Shown piece by piece: positions 27,698 through 38,000 of a DNA stretch of 49,488 nucleotides. The DNA comes from Pedobacter borealis DSM 19626 (GTDB lineage: Bacteria; Bacteroidota; Bacteroidia; Sphingobacteriales; Sphingobacteriaceae): NCBI RefSeq assembly GCF_000708285.2, contig NZ_JAUG01000026.1, forward strand, positions 1 to 49,488, in the 5' to 3' direction. The position numbers and the translations under genes were made by a program. Under the pieces are notes generated by a model. It made no database searches and had not been told where the DNA came from. It saw only the letters and a list, made by a program, of their open reading frames with translations. Position 1 is the first letter of the stretch. The number at the start of each line of letters is the position of its first letter.

Positions 27698-28852
27698 TTA
27701 CTTTCCGAATATATCTTTTAATTTTTCTTCTAATTTTTTACCCATTAAATCGTTGGCAATAATTTCGCCTTCGGGATTGATTAAAAAACTTCTGGGGATG
27801 CTGGTTACGTTATAAAGCTTAGATACGTTCTCCATATCCTGAATAAGTTGTGTCCAAAACAACTTATTGGTACGAATGGCTTTCATCCATTTTTTCGAAT
27901 TATTGGGCGTATCAGAAGATATGCCTACCACCGTAAAATTTTTATTTTTATACTTATTATATACTTTTAGTACATTGGGCATTTCGGCCATACAAGGCCC
28001 GCACCAACTTGCCCAAAAATCAAGAAATACGTACTTACCTTTAAAAGAAGATAATTTCACTTTTTTACCTGCGGTATCTAATAATGTAAAATCTGGAGCC
28101 CTAGCGCCTGTTGTAGCTTGTGCAATTTTTTTTAAATAGGCCGCATATTTTTGGCCAGAGGGCATTTGTTTTATTTCCGGCGAAAGCGATTGAAATAATT
28201 GTTCTATTTCCTGATAATCTTTAATATAAGGGCCTGCATATGTTTTTAAAGCATATAATGCCAATGGCGATTGGGGCTTTGCTTTGATATAAGGCAGCAT
28301 TACCTGCTTATTCATTTGTTCAAAAGCACCTATGTAATCACCATCTGTTCGGCGCATATTTACAGAATCTCTTCTTGATTGATAGTCATAAAAAGTCTTG
28401 AGTGCCCGCTTTGCGGAATCCTCCCATTTTTTTTGCCCCCTCATTAATTCTACATAATCTTTTTGCCACTTGCAACCTTCTAGCGTAATATTTCTAAATT
28501 CATTTTCCGAGCTTACCATAATTACACCAGGATTGATGTATACATAAGCAAAATCTTTCGATGTTCTTTCCGGACGCCGCTTCGATTCTTTATCTGCAAA
28601 ATATTCTACTTTTAAAATAGCCGCCTGAGGCTCATAAATCCGGCCTGTAAAAGCATAATGCCCATCGCTTACCAGCAACGTATCTTTTACTTGGCCTGCG
28701 GGCCCACTATATTCAAGAATTACTTTTTCTACATTGGAAATATTACTAAATGTGCCATTTATTTGAAACAAACCCGATTGCTGGGCATAAATTGGCACTG
28801 CAAAAAAAACAGTGATTATGGCCACCACTATTATTAAACCTCTATTTTTCAT
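27698..28852 (-). CDS. TlpA-type thiol:disulfide oxidoreductase with DUF4369 domain
   Basis: 384 residues with signal peptide (MKNRGLIIVVAIITVFFAVPIYAQ), DUF4369-like domain with FQINGTFSNISNVEKVILEY, helical linker and C-terminal thioredoxin domain with active site WASWCGPCMAEMP near residue 283. It shares layout and motifs with its downstream neighbour (LINPEGEIIANDLMGKKLEEKLKDI compared with LIDDNGIIIGKDLFGRELDEKLKEI), showing a tandem duplication. It starts seven bases from the TraB-like gene. Confidence 0.9.
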   Translation of the reverse strand: MKNRGLIIVVAIITVFFAVPIYAQQSGLFQINGTFSNISNVEKVILEYSGPAGQVKDTLLVSDGHYAFTGRIYEPQAAILKVEYFADKESKRRPERTSKDFAYVYINPGVIMVSSENEFRNITLEGCKWQKDYVELMRGQKKWEDSAKRALKTFYDYQSRRDSVNMRRTDGDYIGAFEQMNKQVMLPYIKAKPQSPLALYALKTYAGPYIKDYQEIEQLFQSLSPEIKQMPSGQKYAAYLKKIAQATTGARAPDFTLLDTAGKKVKLSSFKGKYVFLDFWASWCGPCMAEMPNVLKVYNKYKNKNFTVVGISSDTPNNSKKWMKAIRTNKLFWTQLIQDMENVSKLYNVTSIPRSFLINPEGEIIANDLMGKKLEEKLKDIFGK

Positions 28853-28858
28853 AATTAC

Positions 28859-29830
28859 TTAATTTTTTATGCCCTCAACGGTGTATCCGTTTTTTATAAA
28901 TAAATTAATTAACCCTTCTGGACCAAATAAATGTGCAAACCCAACAGCAATAAATAGGGTTTGGGTTTGCAACTTTTGCTTAAAACGAGGCATCCATCGT
29001 TTATTACGCTCTTCGCCTATAATTTTAGCAAACCTATCCGTAGATCCGCCCTTAATTACGCTATCTAATTTTACTGCATCTTGCGCTATATATAATTTTA
29101 AGGTTTTTAAGTAACTATTATTTTCTTCGGTCAGATTGTTCAGTAACCTGATTTTTGCCATCAAGTCTTTTGCCTGCTGCTGATAAGGTATGCTATCTAT
29201 AAACCCCAATTGCTCTTTGTAAGTAGAAATGCCGCTTATTTTTTTATCATTTTCTTTACCCAATGTTGAAATAACATCTTCCATATTGCTTATCTCTTTG
29301 TGGCAGGGTAATAAAGCCACGCTAATCATTGAACTAAAAAGCGAAGGCTTCAGCGTGTTTATCGCTTCTTTCGGAATCCCAATCTCTGGGTGGTTTTGAT
29401 AATAATTGTTTACCGTATCCATTTCCTTTGAAGTTAGTAATTGATTAAGCTTTACATCATTAACCATATCGTTATATTTTTGCGCAATAATCATTTGTGC
29501 CGAATTGCTCATGTAAACCTCAAAACAAACTTCATCTACACTTTTAATCGCCTGCTTTACTAAATCGCTTATTAAGCCTTCCGCATCTTTTTTACAAATG
29601 AGATGGTTACTGCCAAACAAATATGATGGTTGGGTTAATCCATTGCCAGAGATTTTCCAAAGTAAAGTATTTACAACAGGGGCATTGCTTTGCGCCGGTA
29701 GCCTTGTTGAAACAACAAGCCCTATAATTATAATAAGGAAGGTTATTGTTCGAATTAATGCTTTTCCAGAGTTTGTTGAATCTCTTTTATCCTTTATTAA
29801 ACCTAACATAATCTGTATCATACAATTCAT
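28859..29830 (-). CDS. TraB/GumN family protein
   Basis: 323 residues. An N-terminal hydrophobic segment (about residues 26-42, ending RLPAQ) suggests export; the true start may be a few codons further in than the ATG used here. Family hallmarks are the N-terminal LWKISGNGLTQPSYLFGSNHLICKKD and the C-terminal AVGFAHLFGPEGLINLFIKNGYTVEGI. These proteins belong to the TIKI/EreA-like superfamily, whose eukaryotic members are metal-dependent proteases, so a peptidase role is possible but unproven. It lies between the S41 protease and the TlpA pair. Confidence 0.85.
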   Translation of the reverse strand: MNCMIQIMLGLIKDKRDSTNSGKALIRTITFLIIIIGLVVSTRLPAQSNAPVVNTLLWKISGNGLTQPSYLFGSNHLICKKDAEGLISDLVKQAIKSVDEVCFEVYMSNSAQMIIAQKYNDMVNDVKLNQLLTSKEMDTVNNYYQNHPEIGIPKEAINTLKPSLFSSMISVALLPCHKEISNMEDVISTLGKENDKKISGISTYKEQLGFIDSIPYQQQAKDLMAKIRLLNNLTEENNSYLKTLKLYIAQDAVKLDSVIKGGSTDRFAKIIGEERNKRWMPRFKQKLQTQTLFIAVGFAHLFGPEGLINLFIKNGYTVEGIKN

Positions 29831-29838
29831 TTAATAAA

Positions 29839-31902
29839 TTATTTTTGCATTAATTTTATCGCCTTAACCGCTAGATTTAACTGTACATCTCCAGATAAAT
29901 ATTCTTGCCATTTTTTGTTGAGTTTTGCTTTGTCTTCCTCATCTTCCACTTGGCCGTTTATAATAAATTCCTGTTGCTTTAAAGTAGGTAGCTCCACTAT
30001 TAGTTTCTCTTTTAAAAGAGAAACACGTACGGCTTCGCCCAATCCATTGGCGGTTGCTTTTTCATGAGCCGCAAAATTTTCCCAATTTAAAGGTATGGGT
30101 TTCGTTTGCTGCTTTTGCAGCCACGTTTTTGCTTTCTGTATGGCGGCAAATTGTGGATCTTTTTTTACCTGCTCATTAAGTATGCGTTTTGCCTTGGGGA
30201 TGTCATATCCAAAATTATAATAGGTATAATTGGCAAGAGGTACAGTATCTGTTTGGAGAGCACATGGGCGTTTCCGCTCTCTTATCTGAGGCATCTCCAT
30301 ATAGTCGGGTACAATTACATCGGGTATTACACCCGTTAACTGTACCGAAGGTCCTTTAATTCTATAATACTTGCCCGTTGTAATATTTAACTGCCCATAT
30401 TTATTATTACGTATATCCTCAGCCGATTCGCCCTCGATAGCTAGCGGGAAATTCATAAACATTGATCCTTTGCCCAACGTAGGGAGGCCAATAATAATAG
30501 CCCGGTTATAATCCTGCAGGCAGGAAGAAAACAATTCAGAGGCTGAGGCGCTACGGTCGCTTACCAAAATGGCCAAGGGGCCTTTGTAAAGCATTTTGGG
30601 GTCTCGATCCTCTGTTACATGGACTTTTCCCTCTTTACTGGAACGTTCTTGTACAATTGGTCCCTTAGGAATAAAATAGCCGGCACAGGTTACTACCATA
30701 TCATGCGAACCACCAGGATTTGACCGTAGATCGATGACAATACCATCTACCCTTTCCTTCACTAGCGCTATTAATTGCCCTTCCAAATCAAGGGCTACAT
30801 TATTATTAAATACAGGTATAACAATATAGCCGATTTTCTGATTCTCTTTTTTAATAATAAAACCCCGTACTTTGGCACCAGCATTTGCCATTTGTTCTCT
30901 TTTTAGTGTTACAGAAAATTTTTCAGCATTCGCATTAAGGAAAAACAAAGTCACCTCACTGTCTTCTTCACCTATTATACATTCGATAACTTCCGAAAGA
31001 TTCCAGCCTGCAATATTTTGAACCGCTGCACCCTGCTCCTGAATGGCTAACAATAAATCACCGGTCTTTATTTTGCCTGATAGTAATGCTGGCCCGCCCT
31101 TAATTAGCGATAATACACTGAAATAGCCATTTTTCTCATCCAATTGCATGCCTACACCACATATACTTCCAGTTTTTAAAGAATTATTCATTACACTCGC
31201 TTCTTTAGGGGTATTATAAGTGGTATGGGGGTCAACGGTGAGACACACTTGTTTTAAATAACCACCTAAGAAATCACTAGTTGAAGAGCCCATTTTAATT
31301 TTAGCACACTTATTTATAAACTTCATGTTTACTAAGGCGATCGCTTGTTTTTGTATATTAGCTATATCTGCATTAACATTGCTTTTTCGCAATACCCCCA
31401 TCGCTTTAAGCACCTCGTACATCAAATATTTTTTTAGTTTACTTTTTTGTGCCGAACTGCTAGCGGGATAGGTTTTGGATATCGTTTGCAAATCAATCGC
31501 TTCATTATTCAGATTAAAAGGTTGCTTTAAAATATCCTGGCAATTTTTTTCAAATTCATCAACCCTTATTTTATAGCGTTTCAGTACCTCTGCATAAAAC
31601 ACGGGCGAACCTCCGTTTAATTCGTCATCCAGAGTAAGGGCGTATTTCTTTAAATAATCAATATCGGTTTGCAATAGAATAAGATGTTCTTCATCTAGCG
31701 AGGTAAGGTACAAATGAAACAATTTACTCGAAAAGTCATCATTAAACAGAGATTTGCCAATAAATGAGTTCTTTTTGAGCGTTTGGCTTACACTACGAAA
31801 AATTTGATTGCCATTATCATTGCCTATCTGTTGTGCATAAAGGTAATTGGACGTAACAACCAGCAAAAAGAGGTTTACGAACAAAAAAAAACGTTGTATC
31901 AT
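29839..31902 (-). CDS. S41 family carboxy-terminal processing protease
   Basis: 687-residue Prc/Tsp-like periplasmic protease with a signal peptide (ends YLYAQ). A helical N-terminal region (to about 220) is followed by a PDZ domain (around 230-320), the S41 catalytic domain with GIVIDLRSNPGGS, nucleophile Ser near 447-451 in SDRSASASELF and general-base Lys near 476 in PTLGKGSMF, then a C-terminal extension of about 150 residues. The serine-lysine dyad is intact. The family degrades or trims exported proteins from the C-terminus. It follows a terminator, so it may be transcribed less than the SusCD part or from its own promoter. Confidence 0.92.
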   Translation of the reverse strand: MIQRFFLFVNLFLLVVTSNYLYAQQIGNDNGNQIFRSVSQTLKKNSFIGKSLFNDDFSSKLFHLYLTSLDEEHLILLQTDIDYLKKYALTLDDELNGGSPVFYAEVLKRYKIRVDEFEKNCQDILKQPFNLNNEAIDLQTISKTYPASSSAQKSKLKKYLMYEVLKAMGVLRKSNVNADIANIQKQAIALVNMKFINKCAKIKMGSSTSDFLGGYLKQVCLTVDPHTTYNTPKEASVMNNSLKTGSICGVGMQLDEKNGYFSVLSLIKGGPALLSGKIKTGDLLLAIQEQGAAVQNIAGWNLSEVIECIIGEEDSEVTLFFLNANAEKFSVTLKREQMANAGAKVRGFIIKKENQKIGYIVIPVFNNNVALDLEGQLIALVKERVDGIVIDLRSNPGGSHDMVVTCAGYFIPKGPIVQERSSKEGKVHVTEDRDPKMLYKGPLAILVSDRSASASELFSSCLQDYNRAIIIGLPTLGKGSMFMNFPLAIEGESAEDIRNNKYGQLNITTGKYYRIKGPSVQLTGVIPDVIVPDYMEMPQIRERKRPCALQTDTVPLANYTYYNFGYDIPKAKRILNEQVKKDPQFAAIQKAKTWLQKQQTKPIPLNWENFAAHEKATANGLGEAVRVSLLKEKLIVELPTLKQQEFIINGQVEDEEDKAKLNKKWQEYLSGDVQLNLAVKAIKLMQK

Positions 31903-31931
31903 ATTTTTATTTTTACAGATTGTTTGGAAAT

Positions 31932-31967
31932 AAAATGCCTGACAGATTCTTCCTATCAGGCATTTTT
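31932..31967. terminator. bidirectional-type terminator inside the SusCD-peptidase locus
   Basis: Stem TGCCTGA (31937-31943) and TCAGGCA (31956-31962), with T tracts on both strands (TTTTATTT on the minus strand). It separates the sigma-FecR-SusCD-TlpA part from the S41-TraB-TlpA-M61-M16 part. Confidence 0.65.
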
Positions 31968-31973
31968 ATCCCT

Positions 31974-33260
31974 TTATTTTTTTAAGGCTTCTTCAATTTT
32001 CGCTTTTATTTTAGCATCTATATCCTGAACATAACCAGATTCTAAAAAGGTTATCTTTCCTTTTTTATCAATTACGATATTGGTCGGAAAACCGGCCACA
32101 CCCAAGATGTTGGCTATCGGAAGTCCACTCGGAATAACGCGATATTTAAATTCTTTTGTTTTTAAAAATTTAATTAAAGACTCCTTACTGTTCGTAGCGA
32201 CACTTATAAATTCTACGTCCTGCTGTCCTTTGTACGTATCAACCAACTTATTCAATAAAGGCATTTCTTCTCTACAAGGCATACATTCTATATACCAAAA
32301 ATTTAACACGACTACCTTCCCTTTGGCTTCGGCCATATTAAATTTGTTGCCGTTTATATCTACCGCATTGATAACGGGAGCTTTTGTACCCACTAACTTA
32401 TTTCTCAAATCATCATTTTCATATTCAGTACTTAATTTAGAAGAACTGCTTTCCATAGTTGAGCCGGCATCCTCCGCATTAACCGATGTTGTAGCCATAC
32501 TTGGCGCATTTTTTCTTTCCTCCATTGTGGCTTTTCTAAACTTAATTGCTTTTACGGTATTTTTATCATCAACAAATGTTTCTCCATTTACATAATCTTT
32601 AACATTGAATAAATATTTACATAATTCTTTACTCAACCCTCTGTTTTTATCCATATCACTATCGTTTGTAGTAGTTGTAGGAATAAATTTCCCTTCAGGA
32701 TCAAAATAAGCTACTCGAGTAGGATTTACGAACGTAGCTCCCATTTTTTGTGGTTCACTCGGCTTTTTTACGATTTTAGTTAAGCCTTTTGTAAATTCTT
32801 CGTACTTGGTATTCGGATCAAATTCAATGGGTTTCATCAGTTCTGGATTGTTAATATCCTCCCCATCGCCCAAGTTTTGTACTTCCATGCCTGATTTTTT
32901 CATAATGGCTTCTCTCGCTTCTTTTTCTTCGGCAGACGCCCTACGTACCAACATGGCCAATACGGTATTGGGAGCCTCCTTTTTTACATAGGGTATTGGT
33001 AGATAATTTGGATCTATCACTTTTTTCATAAACTGATCGCTTGTTAGGGATGTCCCATCTTCAAAATAAACGTCTTTACCTAAGGTGGGGTTAAAACTAT
33101 TGCCTTGCTCTTGCGTTATTTTAAACGGATCAAGCGGCACCAACCCTTTTAACGCAGGTATATTGTCTTCTGGTTTTTTAGATCCTTGAGCATGAACAGT
33201 AACCATACTGCTAACCCACAATAAAATAACTATTGCTATTACTAATTTTGCTTGTTTCAT
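31974..33260 (-). CDS. TlpA-type oxidoreductase with long N-terminal region
   Basis: 428 residues with a signal peptide (MKQAKLVIAIVILLWVSSMVTVHAQ). The first about 280 residues after it have no recognised domain and are rich in charged residues, including a Ser/Glu linker (about 255-280). The C-terminal thioredoxin fold has the active site FWYIECMPCREE near residue 323. It lies 40 bases after susD and should be co-transcribed with the SusCD pair. Its role may be disulfide handling of the substrate or of outer membrane components; this is inference. Confidence 0.85.
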   Translation of the reverse strand: MKQAKLVIAIVILLWVSSMVTVHAQGSKKPEDNIPALKGLVPLDPFKITQEQGNSFNPTLGKDVYFEDGTSLTSDQFMKKVIDPNYLPIPYVKKEAPNTVLAMLVRRASAEEKEAREAIMKKSGMEVQNLGDGEDINNPELMKPIEFDPNTKYEEFTKGLTKIVKKPSEPQKMGATFVNPTRVAYFDPEGKFIPTTTTNDSDMDKNRGLSKELCKYLFNVKDYVNGETFVDDKNTVKAIKFRKATMEERKNAPSMATTSVNAEDAGSTMESSSSKLSTEYENDDLRNKLVGTKAPVINAVDINGNKFNMAEAKGKVVVLNFWYIECMPCREEMPLLNKLVDTYKGQQDVEFISVATNSKESLIKFLKTKEFKYRVIPSGLPIANILGVAGFPTNIVIDKKGKITFLESGYVQDIDAKIKAKIEEALKK

Positions 33261-33300
33261 TGCTTTTTTTTATAGTGATTAAAAAATTTTAATTTAAAAA

Positions 33301-34977
33301 TTATCTATATTCTAAATTTTGCAGAATATTAGAATTTTGTTGGAGTTCCATTGCAGGAATGGGAAATATATTATACTTAGGTGTATATGAACGTGGCGCA
33401 ACTACTGCATTAGAGCCAACTTGTAGAGTAAGATCTCCGTTTGTTCTGTCTACGGTACCTTCGGGGCAAGCCATTACAGGGGCGATTACTGTAGATCCTA
33501 TATTCCAGCGAACAATATCGAACCAGCGCAAACCCTCGCCAGCAAGCTCCACTCTACGTTCTCGGCGCACCAAGTCTCGCATGGCTGTTTGGTTAGACTG
33601 TGCAACGTTTGGCAAACCGGCTCTACTTCGTAATTGATTAATGGCATCATATACACTTGCATCTATCTGTCCTGCTTCTATTTTCGCCTCGGCATAGGTA
33701 AGTAATACTTCGGCGTAGCGTATTACCATTACATTGCCTCCGGTATTACTCAGCCCGGCGGTTCCATAAGCGGTACCATAATAATCTTTTATAATACTTA
33801 GGTATTTTTTGAGGTTATATCCTGTAGGTGAATTAGAGAAACCCGCTTTATCGTTACTTAAAAAAAGATAAGAATTAGGCACCGGCATTGCAGAGGGATC
33901 GGAAGGAGTAATAGGATCAAAATAAATGCCATTATACCATAATCCAGGCCTAATAATACTAGCATCCAATCGTTTGTCGCGGTTCTTATAAGGTTGTGAA
34001 GGATCATAGCTAATGTCGTTGGCAATAGTTAAACCATTAATTGTTTCGTATTCATCCACCAAACTTTGTGTTATACCTAATGCGCTAGTTCCAACAGGAA
34101 AAATACCAATCTCAGCTAAAACAGTTTTTTCATTTTGGTTTATTTTATATTGTATATCTAAAATATCCTCCTTATTCAACATTGCATTTACATTCGCTGG
34201 TCTGAATAGTTCTTCGTACGCGTTAGCGTTAGGATTGGATGAAGTATATATACTGTAATTGAATGGGGCGGTCATTAATTGTGTGCAGGTGGCAATACAA
34301 TCGGTATATTTTTTGTTAAATAATTCTATCCTTGCTTTTAATGCCAGCGCTGCTCCTCTTGTTATACGGCCGACATCGGTCAAATCAGTATATTCTACAG
34401 GCAAGTTAGGGGCAATAGCCGCCAGTTCATTTAACATAAAATCGGTAATTGCCACTTTAGATGTTTGTTTATTGACCCTTGCCTCTGCCACCGTTTGTGT
34501 GGCCGTTATTAAAGGTACATCCCGGTAATACTGGGTTAAAATAAAGTAACGGTAGGCTCGTATAAAACGGGCTTCGGCTTTTACTCTTTCCCTTAAACTG
34601 CCATCCACAATAGAGCTATTTACCTTATCTACATTTTCCAAAAACCAATTGCAGGTATAAATAGTACCATATTCATAAAAAACAGGGCTAAAACTTATCG
34701 CAGCCGTAACTCTGCCCGAAGCAAACAATTCATACAACCCACTGTATCCATTGTAATACTCATTATCTGTAAAACAGTCGTTCCGTAATAGATTATTTGC
34801 ACTTTCCCAATTGGCATAACAACCGTTTATGGCGGCTATTACATCTTTTTTGGTAGTCCAAAAGGTTTTATCGGAATAAGCATCTTGCGGAGCCACATCC
34901 AATATGTTTTTCTTGCAGCCAATTGTTAATAACATTATGGCTATACTTATGTTTATACTATAACGTAGTTTTTTCAT
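33301..34977 (-). CDS. SusD/RagB family outer membrane lipoprotein
   Basis: 558-residue surface lipoprotein that caps the SusC transporter and binds substrate. The lipobox is LLTIGC with the lipid-carrying Cys21. SusD hallmarks include the TPR-like helices with RFIRAYRYFILTQYYRDVPLI, ALALKARIELF, the RYAEVLLTYAEAKIEAG segment and the C-terminal RRERRVELAGEGLRWFDIVRW. SusD proteins bind glycans or peptides; no carbohydrate enzymes are nearby, whereas peptidases abound, so a peptide ligand is favoured by context. Confidence 0.93.
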   Translation of the reverse strand: MKKLRYSINISIAIMLLTIGCKKNILDVAPQDAYSDKTFWTTKKDVIAAINGCYANWESANNLLRNDCFTDNEYYNGYSGLYELFASGRVTAAISFSPVFYEYGTIYTCNWFLENVDKVNSSIVDGSLRERVKAEARFIRAYRYFILTQYYRDVPLITATQTVAEARVNKQTSKVAITDFMLNELAAIAPNLPVEYTDLTDVGRITRGAALALKARIELFNKKYTDCIATCTQLMTAPFNYSIYTSSNPNANAYEELFRPANVNAMLNKEDILDIQYKINQNEKTVLAEIGIFPVGTSALGITQSLVDEYETINGLTIANDISYDPSQPYKNRDKRLDASIIRPGLWYNGIYFDPITPSDPSAMPVPNSYLFLSNDKAGFSNSPTGYNLKKYLSIIKDYYGTAYGTAGLSNTGGNVMVIRYAEVLLTYAEAKIEAGQIDASVYDAINQLRSRAGLPNVAQSNQTAMRDLVRRERRVELAGEGLRWFDIVRWNIGSTVIAPVMACPEGTVDRTNGDLTLQVGSNAVVAPRSYTPKYNIFPIPAMELQQNSNILQNLEYR

Positions 34978-35005
34978 GTGTTTAACTTTTTGCCTTTAAT
35001 TCTAT

Positions 35006-38000
35006 TTAAAATTGTACGTTTATCCCAAGTGAATGTACTACCGGTGCAGAGAAACTAAGTCTGGATACATATGGTGTCGAAGTTTCTGGATCAAGGCCTT
35101 TATAAAAATTACTGATAGTAGCCAAATTTTCGCCGCTATAAAAAACCTTCAAGTGTTTTGCGCTTATTTTTTCACATATGTTTAAGGGTAAATCGTAGGT
35201 AACCGTTAATGTTCTTAAACGCACATAAGAAACGTCTCTTAGCCAAAAAGAAGAAAACACTTGGTTGGGGTTGTTTTGCCAATACGTGTTATATGCCCTA
35301 GGCATGGTGTTTGTTTTATTTTCGGGTGTCCACCTATCCCAAAAATAAACCGATGCTTTCAGTTTATCGTTTCCAATGGCACCCAAAGCATCACCAATAT
35401 AGGCTTTATTGCCTGTTGAGCCTTGAAATACTAGCGAAACGCTAAGCCTCTTCCAAGAGCCCTGCATCGTCAACCCATATCTAGCAGGAGCGACGTTAAC
35501 ACCCAATTTCACTCGGTCTTTATAATCAATAACACCATCCCCGTTTTGATCTATATACTTAATATCGCCCGGGCCATAATTCGCCGGGTTTATGCCCGCT
35601 ATTTTAGGTGCCGCGTCTACTTCTTCTTGGGTTTGCATAATCCCATCCGCCACTAACCCGTAAATAGCGTTAGACTCATTGCCCACTACCATTTCCGACC
35701 CTGAGCTTAATGACGTGGTTCGATTTATAATCTTATATTTTGTAATCTTATTTTGGTTGTATGTAAAAAAGCCGGTTAGTGCCCAAGAAAAATTACCTTT
35801 ACGCCCCCTTGTACCCAATTGCATTTCAAGCCCTTTATTTACCATTGATCCCACGTTTTCAAAGGGCACTGAGCCAAGGCCATAACTAAGGGGGGCGCCC
35901 AGGCCCATTAAAATATCAACCGTGTTTTTATGATACCATTCGAAAGAAAAATTCATTTTATCTTTCAGAAAGCCTATATCAAGCCCAATATTGGTTATTT
36001 TCGTTTTTTCCCATGTAATATTCGGGTCATAGCCATTAGTGGGGTAAACCGCAGGAACATTTTGCTGGTTAAATGAATAATTATATTGCTGAAACGTTCT
36101 TAAATATGAAAAATAACCAACAGATGCATTACCCAAAGAACCCCATGTACCTCGTAATTTCAAGTAATTTATGGCATCTTTTAATTTCTGGTTTTCGGCC
36201 CACCAAGAAAGATTGGAAACTACCAAAGCAGCACCAACAGATGGAAACAAGCCCCAATAATGCTCTGGCGAAAAGGCCGATGTGGCATCGCTGCGCAATG
36301 TATAGTCTGTAAAAAAAATATCGTTGTAATTATAAGATAATTTACCGAATATCGATTTTTGCCCCGTTTCTAATCTACTGCCAAATAATTGCTGGCCCTC
36401 GTTAGGAGCGAGACTAAAATTCAATATCTTATCGTTAAGCAAGCCTTGCTTAAAGCCCCCCATGCTATTTTGGCTTGTACTATTGGCTTGGTATCCAGCC
36501 AAAAGCGTAATTTGATGGTTGCCAAAATATTTATTGTAAGTGGCTGTTACCGAGTTTTGCAAACTCGTCCCCTGACTTTCTAATTTATCTAATTTATTTA
36601 TATACGAAGAAAGATACGGTATAACATTAAGTGGCGTACCCTCTGGCCCGCCGGTATAAGCATATAATTCGCTTCTGAATGTTTCCCTACTCGTGTTGCT
36701 GTAGCCAATCGCAACTGTCCCATTAAGCGTTAACCCTTTTATGGGCGTCCAATTTAGATTTAAATTTCCCTTGCCGTTACGTATAGTCGTTTGCATAAAT
36801 GAAGGAGAATTTAACCAAGCAAGAGGATTAATGGCACCCTGGTTATGGCCTGGTGCCCCGTTTTCAAATACAAACGGTATCATAGGAGATAAGAAGGATA
36901 TGTCACCCAATAATTGGCCCACGCCTGACATGCTACTGCCACTTGGTTCCATTACAGGGTTATATGCGAAGTCTACCCCTCCGGATACATAAAACTTATT
37001 GCTAAACCGGCTTTTAAAATTTAACATTGCCGTATATTCTTTACTGGATACTTTTTTTACATTACCATTGTCTTGCGCATACCCTAACGATACTCTAAAG
37101 GTCGTCTTGGCATCGCCACCAGAAATGCCCAGTGCATGTTTTTGTCGGTATGCTACAGGTAAATAAAGCAGGTCTTCCCAATTGGTATTATAAAAACCTT
37201 TAGCGCCTGCTTTGTATTTATCAATAGAATCTTGAGAAATAGGCGCAAGTTGGTCGCCAAAGCCAATTCCAACGCCGCCATTACCAATAGCGCCACCGCC
37301 TACTCCACCGCTTCCACTACTGCCGGGTTCATTCTTCAATGCTTCATTAATAAGCACGGCTTGCTGCCAAGAGGGTAAAAATTTAATCTGCCTTTTCATT
37401 TCTTTTACTCCAAAAAAATTACTGTAACTTATATTTAATCCATTGGTTGTTCCCTTTTTAGTGGTAACCAATATGACGCCATTGGCAGCCTTAATGCCGT
37501 AGATGGCAGCCGATGCATCTTTTAATACGGTAATAGATTCCACGTCATTTGTGTTGATCAAATCCATATTACCTTCTATACCATCGATTATTACTAAAGG
37601 GCTGCTATTACCAAGGCTAAAATTATTCATAGAAGGTTGCGAGGTTAATCCCATGGGGCTTGAGCCCATCTCTAGTCCTGTAGTTTTGCCCCGTATTTCC
37701 ACATTGAAATTGTTCTTGCCCGGTTGATAATTAGAATTTTGAATAGCAAGCCCAGGTATCATTCCTTGAAGTGCTTCATATATGCTAGTAACCGGCACAT
37801 TTTTCAGGTCTTCTTCTGTAATCGTTGACACCGAACCTGTAATTGATTTTCTTTTCTGTGCGGTATAACCCGTTACCACCAGCTCATCCATTGCTTTTAT
37901 ATCCTGATACAGTTGAACGTTCAACAAGACTTGTCCGTTTATTGCAATTTCCTTAGAAACGTAACCAACTAAAGAAAAGATAAGGATACCTTTTTCTGGC

